Positions 29,972 through 38,059 of a DNA stretch of 64,000 nucleotides are shown piece by piece (the stretch's first letter is position 1; every line of letters starts with the position of its first letter). A program made the position numbers and the translations under genes. The notes under the pieces are model-generated. The model was not told the DNA's origin. It made no database searches and was given only the letters and a program-made list of their open reading frames with translations. Source of the DNA: Gimesia algae (GTDB lineage: Bacteria; Planctomycetota; Planctomycetia; Planctomycetales; Planctomycetaceae); the NCBI RefSeq assembly GCF_007746795.1, contig NZ_CP036343.1:668480-732479 (forward strand). The letters are read 5' to 3'.

Positions 29972-31896
29972 AATACCACTTGAGAATTTCCCCGTATTCT
30001 CCAATACCTAATTTAAAGCTGAGTTTCATATTGGGAACATTTATGGGAATGCTCCTGCCTGGCTCCGTTTTCGCAATTGATGTCGAAGAAGTTGTCTGGG
30101 GGTTTAACAATCAGCATACCAGTGGGAAGTGTATCCCCCTTTCGATCCTGCTTCGCAATAACACCCCTGAGGCATTTGATGAGCCAATTCAGCTAAACCG
30201 ATTACTATATGGCGGCAGCAAAACAGGTGCGCCTTTGATGCGAAAAATCTTTCTGGCACCGTTCAGCTCTCAGTGGGTTCAATTCTATCCGTATATCATC
30301 GGGCCACGACAGGAAGACTGGTCGATTAACTGGGGACCAGAATTTATCTACGGTCAGAAACTAACCAGAGCAGAGAACAACATCGATTCCAACGCAGGTC
30401 TTCACGATGTGCGATCGCGAATCATATTGAGCCGATCTGATGCGCTCGTCACAAAAACAGGGCACTTCAAACGGTTTCCTGAAGAATTATTTCCACCATC
30501 AGTGACAGCAACAGACTCGCTGGATGAAATCCTCATTGGCCACGTTCCCCGCTGGGATACAGCCCGCAAGGTTTCATTTATGGATTGGCTTTACGAGGGA
30601 GGAATTGTTCATCTACTACCCGATGAGACAACAGGAAACAATCTGAGCTTCACAAGCAGCATGGTCGAATTAAATTCACCACTGGAATTTTTCAGAATTG
30701 GTGAAGGGCTGGTGATACGCCATACACTTAAGATGCCTCAGATGACTGAGAATGTGCTGACAGCGGCGGTCAATAAAATTCATGATCAGGAAGCAGAAAG
30801 CATCCTCCACCGTAAACCCGAAACCAGGCAGAGCAAAACTGTCACTGATCAATACAGTGTTCAACGTTATGGTGATATCAATTCCAGATTGATGCACCAA
30901 CTGACAGACTTAACACATCCCGACCATAATTGGCCGCTCATCTATCTGATGTCTCTCCTGTATCTGTTCATGATATTTCCTGGATGTTTCCTGTTCAATA
31001 AACGCCAGAAAAATTCGCGCTACCGCAATTCGCTGTTATTCATCCTGTTGACCGTGGTCTGTTTCAGTACCATTTTCTGGAGCATCGGGAAACGGGGCTA
31101 CGGTGAAAAAACCACCATTAATAGCCTGCTCGTTGCAGAACCTTTGCAGGGGAACTATTTCGACACGACCTGCTGGATCAACTCCTTTGTGACAAATGGA
31201 GGTAAGTATCAATTTACATCGAGCGGAGCAGGCTCCATCTTTACAACGGCTCAGGAAACGGAACGGATTAACGGAATCATAGCTAATGGAATCGATGGAT
31301 TCTTTAAGGCTGATATTCCGGCGTTTTCCAGCCGACAGTTTATGTCTCGAATCAAAATACCGTATTCCAAACCAGAGTGTAAAGTTGTTGATTATGAACT
31401 CAATCGCGACGGGAACCTGAAAGACCTTACTCTCGAATTCCAGCCGGGCTTACCCGCCAACCATTCTCGTAGTCAGGTTTTATTTCGCGAGAAACTGTAT
31501 TCCTTAGGTCAGAGTAAACAGAAAAACGGAACTCTCTTAAGGCTCAAAGAGGGGAGAGTGACTCCCGTTGCAACCTGGAGAACAAAACTGCAATCTGATT
31601 TAGGTTACGGACCGCGCTATGCGTATGGCAATCAAAATAAAGATCCCAAGAAAGTCTACAGTAAATTGTACGAAACCCTCGTCATCAAATCATTGGATTT
31701 GACTACCGAGGAGCAGGTTGTCAACTATCGAGATCATCAGTCTCGTTTCAAATTATTCTATTATTGCGACATTCCAGACGAATTTAAGCTTAAGACGGAT
31801 GTGCGGGGAGACCAGCAGGGGCGCATCCTGTTCATCTATGATTTCGCCTTACCTGAGAAACAGATTGCGGAAAAAAATGAATCAGCCGATCAATAA
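29968..31896 (+). CDS. Exported membrane protein, triad 2 counterpart of 24927
   Basis: This 642-residue protein of unrecognised function has a signal-like hydrophobic segment at about 14-33 (FILGTFMGMLLPGSVFAIDVEE after a polar start). A central segment, EILIGHVPRWDTARKVSFMDWLYEGGIVHLLPDETTG, parallels the GATase-like part of the protein at 24927. Two membrane helices lie near 327-343 and 352-372 (WPLIYLMSLLYLFMIFPG, LLFILLTVVCFSTIFWSI). A beta-rich C-terminal domain follows. It starts inside the preceding stop (ATGA) and overlaps the following ATPase by 20 bases. It probably serves the second exporter as an accessory subunit. Confidence 0.7.
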   Translation: MKYHLRISPYSPIPNLKLSFILGTFMGMLLPGSVFAIDVEEVVWGFNNQHTSGKCIPLSILLRNNTPEAFDEPIQLNRLLYGGSKTGAPLMRKIFLAPFSSQWVQFYPYIIGPRQEDWSINWGPEFIYGQKLTRAENNIDSNAGLHDVRSRIILSRSDALVTKTGHFKRFPEELFPPSVTATDSLDEILIGHVPRWDTARKVSFMDWLYEGGIVHLLPDETTGNNLSFTSSMVELNSPLEFFRIGEGLVIRHTLKMPQMTENVLTAAVNKIHDQEAESILHRKPETRQSKTVTDQYSVQRYGDINSRLMHQLTDLTHPDHNWPLIYLMSLLYLFMIFPGCFLFNKRQKNSRYRNSLLFILLTVVCFSTIFWSIGKRGYGEKTTINSLLVAEPLQGNYFDTTCWINSFVTNGGKYQFTSSGAGSIFTTAQETERINGIIANGIDGFFKADIPAFSSRQFMSRIKIPYSKPECKVVDYELNRDGNLKDLTLEFQPGLPANHSRSQVLFREKLYSLGQSKQKNGTLLRLKEGRVTPVATWRTKLQSDLGYGPRYAYGNQNKDPKKVYSKLYETLVIKSLDLTTEEQVVNYRDHQSRFKLFYYCDIPDEFKLKTDVRGDQQGRILFIYDFALPEKQIAEKNESADQ

Positions 31897-32836
31897 TAAA
31901 CCTGTCATCGACATCCAGAATGTATCACATTCTTTTAAAGGGCATCGTGCATTACAGGGCATCAGTTTCCAGGTCCAGCCTCAATCGCTGCATGGTTTTG
32001 TCGGCCCGAACGGGGCAGGTAAGACCACCACTCTGAAAATCATCTGTACGCTGCTGCGTCCTCAGGGCGGAAAAGTGGAAGTCTTCGGGCATGATGTCCG
32101 GTCGGCTGTGAAAGAAATTCGAAAACGAATCGGGTTTATGCCGGACCATTTCAGTACCTACAGACAAATGACCGTATTTGAGTATCTCGACTTTTTTGGG
32201 GCTGCCTATGGTCTGGGGCTCGAGCAGCGGAACCAGGTGATCAATGATGTCCTGACGCTGACTGACATGGATGGCCGTAAGGATTCGCTGATCAGCGGAT
32301 TGTCGCGGGGGATGCAGCAACGCGTCAGTCTCGCGCGTGTGCTGGTCAACGATCCCGACCTGTTATTACTCGACGAGCCTGCATCCGGGCTGGATCCCCG
32401 TGCACGCATTGAACTGATGGAAATATTGCAGGAACTGAAACGCATGGGGAAAACCATTTTCATCAGTTCGCATATCTTGAGCGAGCTGGCAGAATTGTGT
32501 GACAGCGTCACAATTATCGACAGGGGGCTGGTAAAGTACAGCGGTTCAATGGATGGGCTGCTGACGCACGAGCAGGAACATCCGGTCTACAAAGTCATGC
32601 TCGAAGCAGAAGTCGAAGGACTGATTGATTCGCTGTTAAGTGAACCTGGAATATTAAAAGTCGAAGCGACCGAAAAAGCACGTGAATTACGCATCATGTT
32701 CGATGTCTCGTTAACAAACACGGGAAATCTGTTATCTAAAATCATTGAGTTAAACGGAACCATTGAGTCGTTCCAGCGTGACAAGAAACACCTGAACCAG
32801 GCATTTCTTGATCTGACAGAGCAGGGAGTGCGTTAA
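31877..32836 (+). CDS. ABC exporter ATPase, triad 2
   Basis: This 319-residue ATPase from ATG 31877 shows Walker A GPNGAGKT (43-50), signature LSRGMQQR (142-149), Walker B LLLLDEP (D166-E167) and the switch segment ISSHILSEL. The open frame extends 53 codons upstream, but that stretch runs inside the end of the previous gene and has no ATPase character. MNQPINNKPVIDIQNVSHSF is a normal ATPase start. It is a close relative of the ATPase at 27138. It overlaps the previous gene by 20 bases and the permease gene by one (TAATG). Confidence 0.93.
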   Translation: MNQPINNKPVIDIQNVSHSFKGHRALQGISFQVQPQSLHGFVGPNGAGKTTTLKIICTLLRPQGGKVEVFGHDVRSAVKEIRKRIGFMPDHFSTYRQMTVFEYLDFFGAAYGLGLEQRNQVINDVLTLTDMDGRKDSLISGLSRGMQQRVSLARVLVNDPDLLLLDEPASGLDPRARIELMEILQELKRMGKTIFISSHILSELAELCDSVTIIDRGLVKYSGSMDGLLTHEQEHPVYKVMLEAEVEGLIDSLLSEPGILKVEATEKARELRIMFDVSLTNTGNLLSKIIELNGTIESFQRDKKHLNQAFLDLTEQGVR

Positions 32837-34395
32837 TGTTACAGGGAACATTTGCATTATTTCATCGTGCGTTATGTGTCGACTTTCGGTTGACGCGTAC
32901 CCATTTATTCCGCTTTCTGTTTGCCGTTCTGATTTTATTTTGTCTGATGATTGCGCATTCCAGCAGCCGTTTCATGGGAGCTGCCGGTCTCTATTTATTC
33001 ACACAGATTGTCTATCTGAATTTTGTATTTATTCTGATGGCCGGCATCAGTTTATTCGCCACCGCGATCACAGAAGAAAAAGAAGAACAGACGATTGGTT
33101 TACTGCTGATGGCGGGCGTGAACCCCATCGCCCTGCTGCTGGGAAAATCCCTCCCCCGACTGGTCTCAGCTTTAATACTGCTCTCGATCCAGTTTCCATT
33201 TACTCTTCTGGCAATCACTTTAGGTGGAGTCACTTTCTCACAGGTGATTGCGGCTTACGCGAGTCTGGCGGCATTTCTGATTGGATTATCCAACCTGGGT
33301 CTGGTCTGTTCGGTAGTCTGTGCACGTTCGCGGGCAGCTGCGACTCTGGTTCTGATCTCCCTGATCCTATATTTCCTGGGACCTCCCTTAGTGGGATGGT
33401 GTATTGATGGTGCTGTATCTGCAAAATGGATATCAGCCGGTTCATTATTTACCCGGGGCACAGAGGATTTCATAGAAAAATGTTACGAGTCCTCTGTCTT
33501 AATGCAGCTCAGTTTGATTCTGACTTCTGGTTTTAACGAAAGTGCCTGGGGATTCCAGTTCTGGACCAATATGGTTGCGGGTGTTCTGTTCTTCCTGTTG
33601 GCAAGTCTACTCTTTAGCCGTTTTGCACTGACCGAAGTCTCTACTGATCCGGGACGTGGGCTGATCTCCAAAAAACGGAACCGATTCCTTTCGCCTGGTC
33701 GTGCGTGGATGCAGGCATTGGCATGGAAAGATTTTTATTTTGTGAATGGTGGCCTGGGGATGGCGTTAATCAAACATGTCTGCTACGGAGTCGCCTTGTT
33801 TTCTCTGTGCGCCTATATCAGTTACACCTCGCGCAGTTATTCCCTGCGTGAAATGGGGCTGACTGTATTCTGGACCATGTTGATTGTAGTGCTGATTGAA
33901 ATCAGTCTGATTTCGTCGCGAATTTTCCATGTGGAAGTTCAATGGAAAACCCTTGTATCTACCGCCATGTTACCTCAATCAATGGCGCAGTTAGCCTATG
34001 CCAAGGTCTTTGGATCATTGCTGGCAGTCATCCCCGCCTTCTTTTATCTAGTCATTGGAGGATTGATAGGAATTGAAGAGATGATTCAGGACCTGGGCCT
34101 GGTGCTTTCCCAGCCTGGATTCTGGCTGACCTGTATCGAGGTTCTGTTTTTCTGGCATCTGACCGCGCTGTTGTCGACATTTATTAAATGGGGGGCATTA
34201 CCACTGGCATTTGTCCTGATGTGGGTCGGTAATATGGTCTTCCTCTTTTCCATGAGCATGGCTGTCATGGGAGGCGGAGGGGGCCCTGAAGTATATGAAG
34301 CAGTTCTTATCCTGTTTACTTTGTTTCTTTCAGCCGGTATCGTAGGGTCACATTTTTTAATTAATGAACGTCTGACATTTCTGGCTTCTCAATAA
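32836..34395 (+). CDS. ABC-2 type permease, triad 2
   Basis: This 519-residue permease has about twelve hydrophobic segments. ABC-2 signature blocks include ITEEKEEQTIGLLLMAGVNPIALLLGKSLPR in the first half. In the second half a weaker block appears around WKTLVSTAMLPQSMAQLAYAKVFG. Its ATG overlaps the ATPase stop. It is shorter than the triad 1 permease and the second-half motif is less conserved, so the two exporters may have diverged in cargo. The stop lies 37 bases before the next gene. Confidence 0.88.
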   Translation: MLQGTFALFHRALCVDFRLTRTHLFRFLFAVLILFCLMIAHSSSRFMGAAGLYLFTQIVYLNFVFILMAGISLFATAITEEKEEQTIGLLLMAGVNPIALLLGKSLPRLVSALILLSIQFPFTLLAITLGGVTFSQVIAAYASLAAFLIGLSNLGLVCSVVCARSRAAATLVLISLILYFLGPPLVGWCIDGAVSAKWISAGSLFTRGTEDFIEKCYESSVLMQLSLILTSGFNESAWGFQFWTNMVAGVLFFLLASLLFSRFALTEVSTDPGRGLISKKRNRFLSPGRAWMQALAWKDFYFVNGGLGMALIKHVCYGVALFSLCAYISYTSRSYSLREMGLTVFWTMLIVVLIEISLISSRIFHVEVQWKTLVSTAMLPQSMAQLAYAKVFGSLLAVIPAFFYLVIGGLIGIEEMIQDLGLVLSQPGFWLTCIEVLFFWHLTALLSTFIKWGALPLAFVLMWVGNMVFLFSMSMAVMGGGGGPEVYEAVLILFTLFLSAGIVGSHFLINERLTFLASQ

Positions 34396-34432
34396 ATGAG
34401 GCATTGACATTTCACAGAGAAATGGAGTTGTA

Positions 34433-35332
34433 ATGGAATCTAAACTAAGTCGAAGAAGGCTTTTACAGTCATCCAGTATTTTAGCTGCTTCCGCACTCGG
34501 GCTGGACTTACAGCAGACAACAGCTGGTGAAAAACAACCGGTTGCACCTCAGTTACTGAAGGGGAATATCAATCAGTCAGTCGTGCACTGGTGTTTCAAA
34601 AAGTACTGGGATATCGAAAAAACGGCGCAAATTGCCAGTCAGTTGGGAATCAAAAGTGTAGAGCTGACTCCTGCGGAGAACTGGGACACACTGAAAAAGT
34701 ATGGCTTAACCTGTGCCATCGCTTCCAGTCATGGTTTTAAAGCCGGTTTTAATAACCCGCAGAACTGGGATGAATGCATTGAGATTCTGCGCAAACGGAT
34801 CGATGAGTGTGCCGCCGGAGGCGTCAAAAATGTCATCACGTTCACAGGCATGCGTGATGGCATTGATGATGAGACCGGGGCGAAGAACTGTGTCGCCGGT
34901 TTCAAAAAAATCATTGGCTATGCTGAGAAAAACAATGTGAATCTCTGTCTGGAAATGCTCAATTCCCGTGATGCCAGCCACCCGATGAAAGGGCATCCCG
35001 GTTATCAGGGAGACCATACAGACTACTGTATTGATATCATCAAGCAGGTGGGCTCTGATCGGATGAAGCTCCTGTTTGATATCTATCATGTACAGATTAT
35101 GGATGGAGACGTGATTCGACGGATCCGTGAGCACAAAGATTATATTGGACACGTTCACACTGCAGGGAATCCAGGGCGAGGAGAACTGGACCAAAAGCAG
35201 GAAATCAACTACCCGCCCATCATGCAGGCATTACAGGAGATCGGCTACCAAGGCTTTGTCGGACAGGAATTTATTCCCACCCGTGATCCTTACGAGGGTT
35301 TACAGCAGGCAGTCATACTGTGTGATGTATAA
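34433..35332 (+). CDS. Tat-exported TIM-barrel isomerase, hydroxypyruvate isomerase-like
   Basis: This 299-residue xylose-isomerase-like TIM barrel resembles hydroxypyruvate isomerases: NVITFTGMRDG, VNLCLEMLNSRD, LLFDIYHVQIMDGD, HVHTAGNPGRGELD and GFVGQEFIPTRDP. These segments carry the expected metal ligands (Glu, Asp, His). Unlike the cytosolic enzymes it has a twin-arginine signal, SRRRLLQSSSILAASALG, so it acts outside the cytoplasm. Planctomycetes carry many such exported isomerase-like proteins; the real substrate is uncertain. GGAG five bases before the ATG is a good ribosome binding site. It is the last gene of the long plus-strand run and is followed 22 bases later by a terminator. 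Confidence 0.88.
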   Translation: MESKLSRRRLLQSSSILAASALGLDLQQTTAGEKQPVAPQLLKGNINQSVVHWCFKKYWDIEKTAQIASQLGIKSVELTPAENWDTLKKYGLTCAIASSHGFKAGFNNPQNWDECIEILRKRIDECAAGGVKNVITFTGMRDGIDDETGAKNCVAGFKKIIGYAEKNNVNLCLEMLNSRDASHPMKGHPGYQGDHTDYCIDIIKQVGSDRMKLLFDIYHVQIMDGDVIRRIREHKDYIGHVHTAGNPGRGELDQKQEINYPPIMQALQEIGYQGFVGQEFIPTRDPYEGLQQAVILCDV

Positions 35333-35353
35333 ACTGGATTCGGCTATAAAACG

Positions 35354-35392
35354 AAAGCGGCGGAGAACTGATTGATTCTCCGCCGCTTTTTT
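35354..35392 (+). terminator. Rho-independent terminator closing the 26.7 kb cluster
   Basis: A perfect 14-bp stem (35354-35367 and 35376-35389, GC-rich centre GCGGCGGAG/CTCCGCCGC) encloses an 8-base loop. The T-run (35387-35392) overlaps the end of the stem. The left arm starts with AAA, so a weaker terminator is also possible for leuB arriving from the other side. Confidence 0.92.
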
Positions 35393-35412
35393 AGCTTAAT
35401 TCAGAGTGATAT

Positions 35413-36492
35413 TCAGGCAGAGAGTTCCTGAATAACACAGTCACCCATTTCTGTCGTGGAAATGCTTTTTCCGCCCGCAGCGATGTCGGCGGTGCGATGT
35501 CCGGCTGCCACAACCCGGGCGACAGCCTCTTCGATTGCAGTCGCTTCTGTTTCCAGATTCAAGGAATGCCTGAACAGCATGGCTGTTGCCAGAATGGTAG
35601 CCAGCGGGTTGGCAATTCCTTTGCCTGCAATATCTGGTGCAGAACCATGAATTGGTTCATAGAGTCCTGGCCCATCAGATCCTAATGAAGCAGAGGGCAG
35701 CAATCCCAGCGATCCCGGAAGCATCGAACCTTCATCGGTCAGGATATCACCAAACATGTTTCCTGTGACAACCACATCGAAGTCTGAAGGGCGGGAGATC
35801 AAGTGCATCGCCATCGCATCGACGAGTACGACATCATATTCGAGATCCGGAAATTCATTTTTGACCACATCTGCGGCGACCTGTCGCCAGAGTCGAGAAA
35901 CTTCCAGTACATTGGCTTTATCCACAGAGGTCAGCTTACCACCACGATTGCGAGCAGCTTCCGCTGCCAGCCGAACAATGCGGGCAATCTCTTTGGTGGT
36001 GTAGGTCATGACGCTGAAAGCTTTTTCACCATCAGGATGCTCCATTCTGCCTGATTCGCCGAAATAAATACCACCAGTCAATTCACGGAAGAACAGGATA
36101 TCAGTACCTTCGATAATTTCCCGCTTTAAAGGCGAAGCATCAAGAAGTTCACTGTAAGGCTTGATGGGGCGCAAATTAGCAAACAGTCCCAGCTCTTTAC
36201 GAATTTTCAGCAGGCCTGCTTCGGGACGAGTCTTGGCAGAAGGATCATCCCATTTCGGGCCTCCGACTGCCCCCAGCAGAATTGCATCGGATGCTTTGCA
36301 GGTTTCCAGAGTTTCTGCAGGAAGCGGGTCTCCAAATTCATCAATGGCATTACCTCCCATCGGACAGGAAGGAGTTTCAAACTGATGATCATATTTTTGT
36401 GCGATTGTGTCGAGAACCCGTTTGGCCTGTTCTACGATTTCGGGACCAATTCCATCGCCGGGCAATAGTGTAATCCGAGCTTCCACAGTCAT
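35413..36492 (-). CDS. leuB: 3-Isopropylmalate dehydrogenase
   Basis: LeuB oxidises and decarboxylates 3-isopropylmalate with NAD+ in leucine synthesis. The 359 residues show [33 protein letters not shown], the arginine-bearing [29 protein letters not shown] and the metal-binding [18 protein letters not shown]. All catalytic elements are present and the length is normal. AGGAA sits directly against the ATG at 36492; a GTG two codons later would have better spacing, so the first residues are slightly uncertain. It stands alone: no leuA, leuC or leuD is adjacent. Confidence 0.97.
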   Translation of the reverse strand: MTVEARITLLPGDGIGPEIVEQAKRVLDTIAQKYDHQFETPSCPMGGNAIDEFGDPLPAETLETCKASDAILLGAVGGPKWDDPSAKTRPEAGLLKIRKELGLFANLRPIKPYSELLDASPLKREIIEGTDILFFRELTGGIYFGESGRMEHPDGEKAFSVMTYTTKEIARIVRLAAEAARNRGGKLTSVDKANVLEVSRLWRQVAADVVKNEFPDLEYDVVLVDAMAMHLISRPSDFDVVVTGNMFGDILTDEGSMLPGSLGLLPSASLGSDGPGLYEPIHGSAPDIAGKGIANPLATILATAMLFRHSLNLETEATAIEEAVARVVAAGHRTADIAAGGKSISTTEMGDCVIQELSA

Positions 36493-36949
36493 TTCCTCAT
36501 TTGTTCTTTTTCAACGTGATGATTCAGGTGATTTCCTTTACGAAAAAACTAATTTAGCGACTGTATATCCAAAACTCCAGCCGGCCTCGTCATGAATTTT
36601 GTCGAGTCGACCTGCGAGCCCCTCACATAACGAAATCAATCAGTATTGATAAGTTTGTACAGGACGCCTGGCCGATTCTTACGACCGTTATAACCGTACA
36701 CAAGAAATCAATGAAAAGCAGTTAATTCTACCTGTAAAATCAAGAATATCGCTCTTCGTACCGATAAGAGAGATTAGATCCCGCTATGGACTTTGTGTCT
36801 TGTCATAGCGGGCCAAACAATCAAATTCGTCGTCGATTCGCATTCACAGCCCTGAAATGAATTCAGGAAGATACTTCAAGACAAGGGCTTACGCTCAGGA
36901 GGAGCAAGCGAAATAGAAATCGATGTAAGCGACAGGACAGGGACATCGC
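36493..36949. other. Intergenic region with a 9-bp hairpin
   Basis: This 457-base region has no credible coding frame. It holds a perfect 9-bp inverted repeat, CCCGCTATG at 36780-36788 and CATAGCGGG at 36804-36812, with a 15-base loop and no T-run. The stretch after it contains GGAGGAG at about 36898-36904, too far from the next ATG to be its ribosome binding site. Confidence 0.4.
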
Positions 36950-37228
36950 ATGTTTCGCTCTTCATTTTTTGCTACCGGTTTATTCGTCTTACTGACTGGT
37001 ACTTCATTTTTATTTGTCGACAAGATGGTTCTCACCCACAAAGTAGCCGTGGAAGAAGAACCGGAACCAGTACGCGAACCTGAGTTTCGCGGTTTCCTGG
37101 GAATGACATCTCTGAATGAAGAGCAGCAGGAAGTATTAAATCCACCTGACTGGGCTGCTTTCAGTCTTATGTCAATGGGTGCCGTCACAATGCTCTATGC
37201 AGCTGCATTACCCAAAAAACGATCATAA
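36950..37228 (+). CDS. Small membrane protein, unknown
   Basis: This is an unrecognised 92-residue protein with one hydrophobic segment at the start (FFATGLFVLLTGTSFLFVD) and another near the end (AAFSLMSMGAVTMLYAAAL). Between them lies an acidic and proline-rich linker (VEEEPEPVREPEF). The C-terminus is KKRS. An AGGGACATCGC stretch before the ATG gives a usable ribosome binding site, and a terminator follows 26 bases after the stop. Both support a real single-gene transcript. Two helices with the linker outside is the likely topology. Confidence 0.6.
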   Translation: MFRSSFFATGLFVLLTGTSFLFVDKMVLTHKVAVEEEPEPVREPEFRGFLGMTSLNEEQQEVLNPPDWAAFSLMSMGAVTMLYAAALPKKRS

Positions 37229-37253
37229 AACCAGAGATTAATGCAGAACCAAT

Positions 37254-37290
37254 AACCGTGATGAGCGCCTGTCGTTCATCACGGTTTTTT
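37254..37290 (+). terminator. Rho-independent terminator
   Basis: An 11-bp stem, AACCGTGATGA (37254-37264) with TCATCACGGTT (37276-37286), encloses an 11-base loop and is followed by T's to 37290. It ends the small membrane protein transcript. The T-run overlaps the stop codon of the converging gene at 37289. Confidence 0.85.
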
Positions 37291-37909
37291 ATTGATCAAA
37301 CCGCAGCGTTGCCCAGAGACTGGGATCCTGGGCGAAAGGGAACTCATGATCCACAATCATGAACTGCTCTCCCAGTTCTGAGTCTGTGATTTTATAGTAA
37401 AAACCTGTCTGTGGATAAGAAGCCGGATCAAAACCATAGAGTTCAGAGGCTGGTAGCCAGACATCCAGTTCGTAGCCAGTTTTAGTGGTTTTTGACCAGA
37501 GTCTGACTTTTTTCAAATCTGCTGTGGGAGCATCTTCCTGCGCACGGTGAATCGGTTGTTGCTGGCAGATCGGTTTTGCTGAAGGACCAACTGGTTGAAA
37601 TTCGAAGGAATGACAATAGCGGCTGGCCCGGTGGATGGTTTTGGTATCACGGGTATCAATCCAGACCTCAAGCGATTCTGCAGGTGTGACGGGATGCTGT
37701 TTCTGAGTTACCTGCAAGCTGATTGCCAGCCCCTCTGTATTCCAGGCGACTTTGAGTCCTCCCCATTTTTTTGATTTTTCAAATGTCAAATCAGGAATCA
37801 GTGCCGAATCAGGGAGGTTCAATAATCGTCCCCGCTTGCGAGGGATTTCCTGTATATGCGGCAGAGCAATAGAATGCCGAAACAAAAAAGAACAGGGAAT
37901 AATTGACAT
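37289..37909 (-). CDS. CBM9/DOMON-like beta-sandwich protein
   Basis: This 206-residue protein resembles family 9 carbohydrate-binding-like domains. The pattern is a strand GLKVAWNTEGLAISLQV, then ESLEVWIDTRDTKTIHRASRYCHSFEF, and later GYELDVWLPASELYGFDP and FYYKITDSELGEQF. These are typical of the domain found alone or in planctomycete hydrolases. There is no clear signal peptide and no second domain. It may bind sugars, haem or only act as a scaffold. It is unlinked to neighbours: the UvrA gene is divergent and the small membrane gene converges. Confidence 0.7.
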   Translation of the reverse strand: MSIIPCSFLFRHSIALPHIQEIPRKRGRLLNLPDSALIPDLTFEKSKKWGGLKVAWNTEGLAISLQVTQKQHPVTPAESLEVWIDTRDTKTIHRASRYCHSFEFQPVGPSAKPICQQQPIHRAQEDAPTADLKKVRLWSKTTKTGYELDVWLPASELYGFDPASYPQTGFYYKITDSELGEQFMIVDHEFPFAQDPSLWATLRFDQ

Positions 37910-38059
37910 AGTGAAACTGACTCTCTGATTGACGTGATCTTTTAAAAATGTCCTTACTGTGTAGAATCATAGCAGTCTGGTTTCTGAGATTCTATTCCCG
38001 ACCCATCTACTTCACCCGTTTTTCAACAGCTGAATCACGTTCTCTCCTTAAGGCTCCCT

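Noticed and set aside
31718-31876. 53 extra codons before the second exporter ATPase
   Set aside because: They run within the preceding gene in another frame. The ATPase fold begins at ATG 31877.
34403-34432. TTGACA before the Tat isomerase gene
   Set aside because: The only -10-like sequence overlaps the start codon and is 19 bases away, so it is not a usable promoter for this gene.
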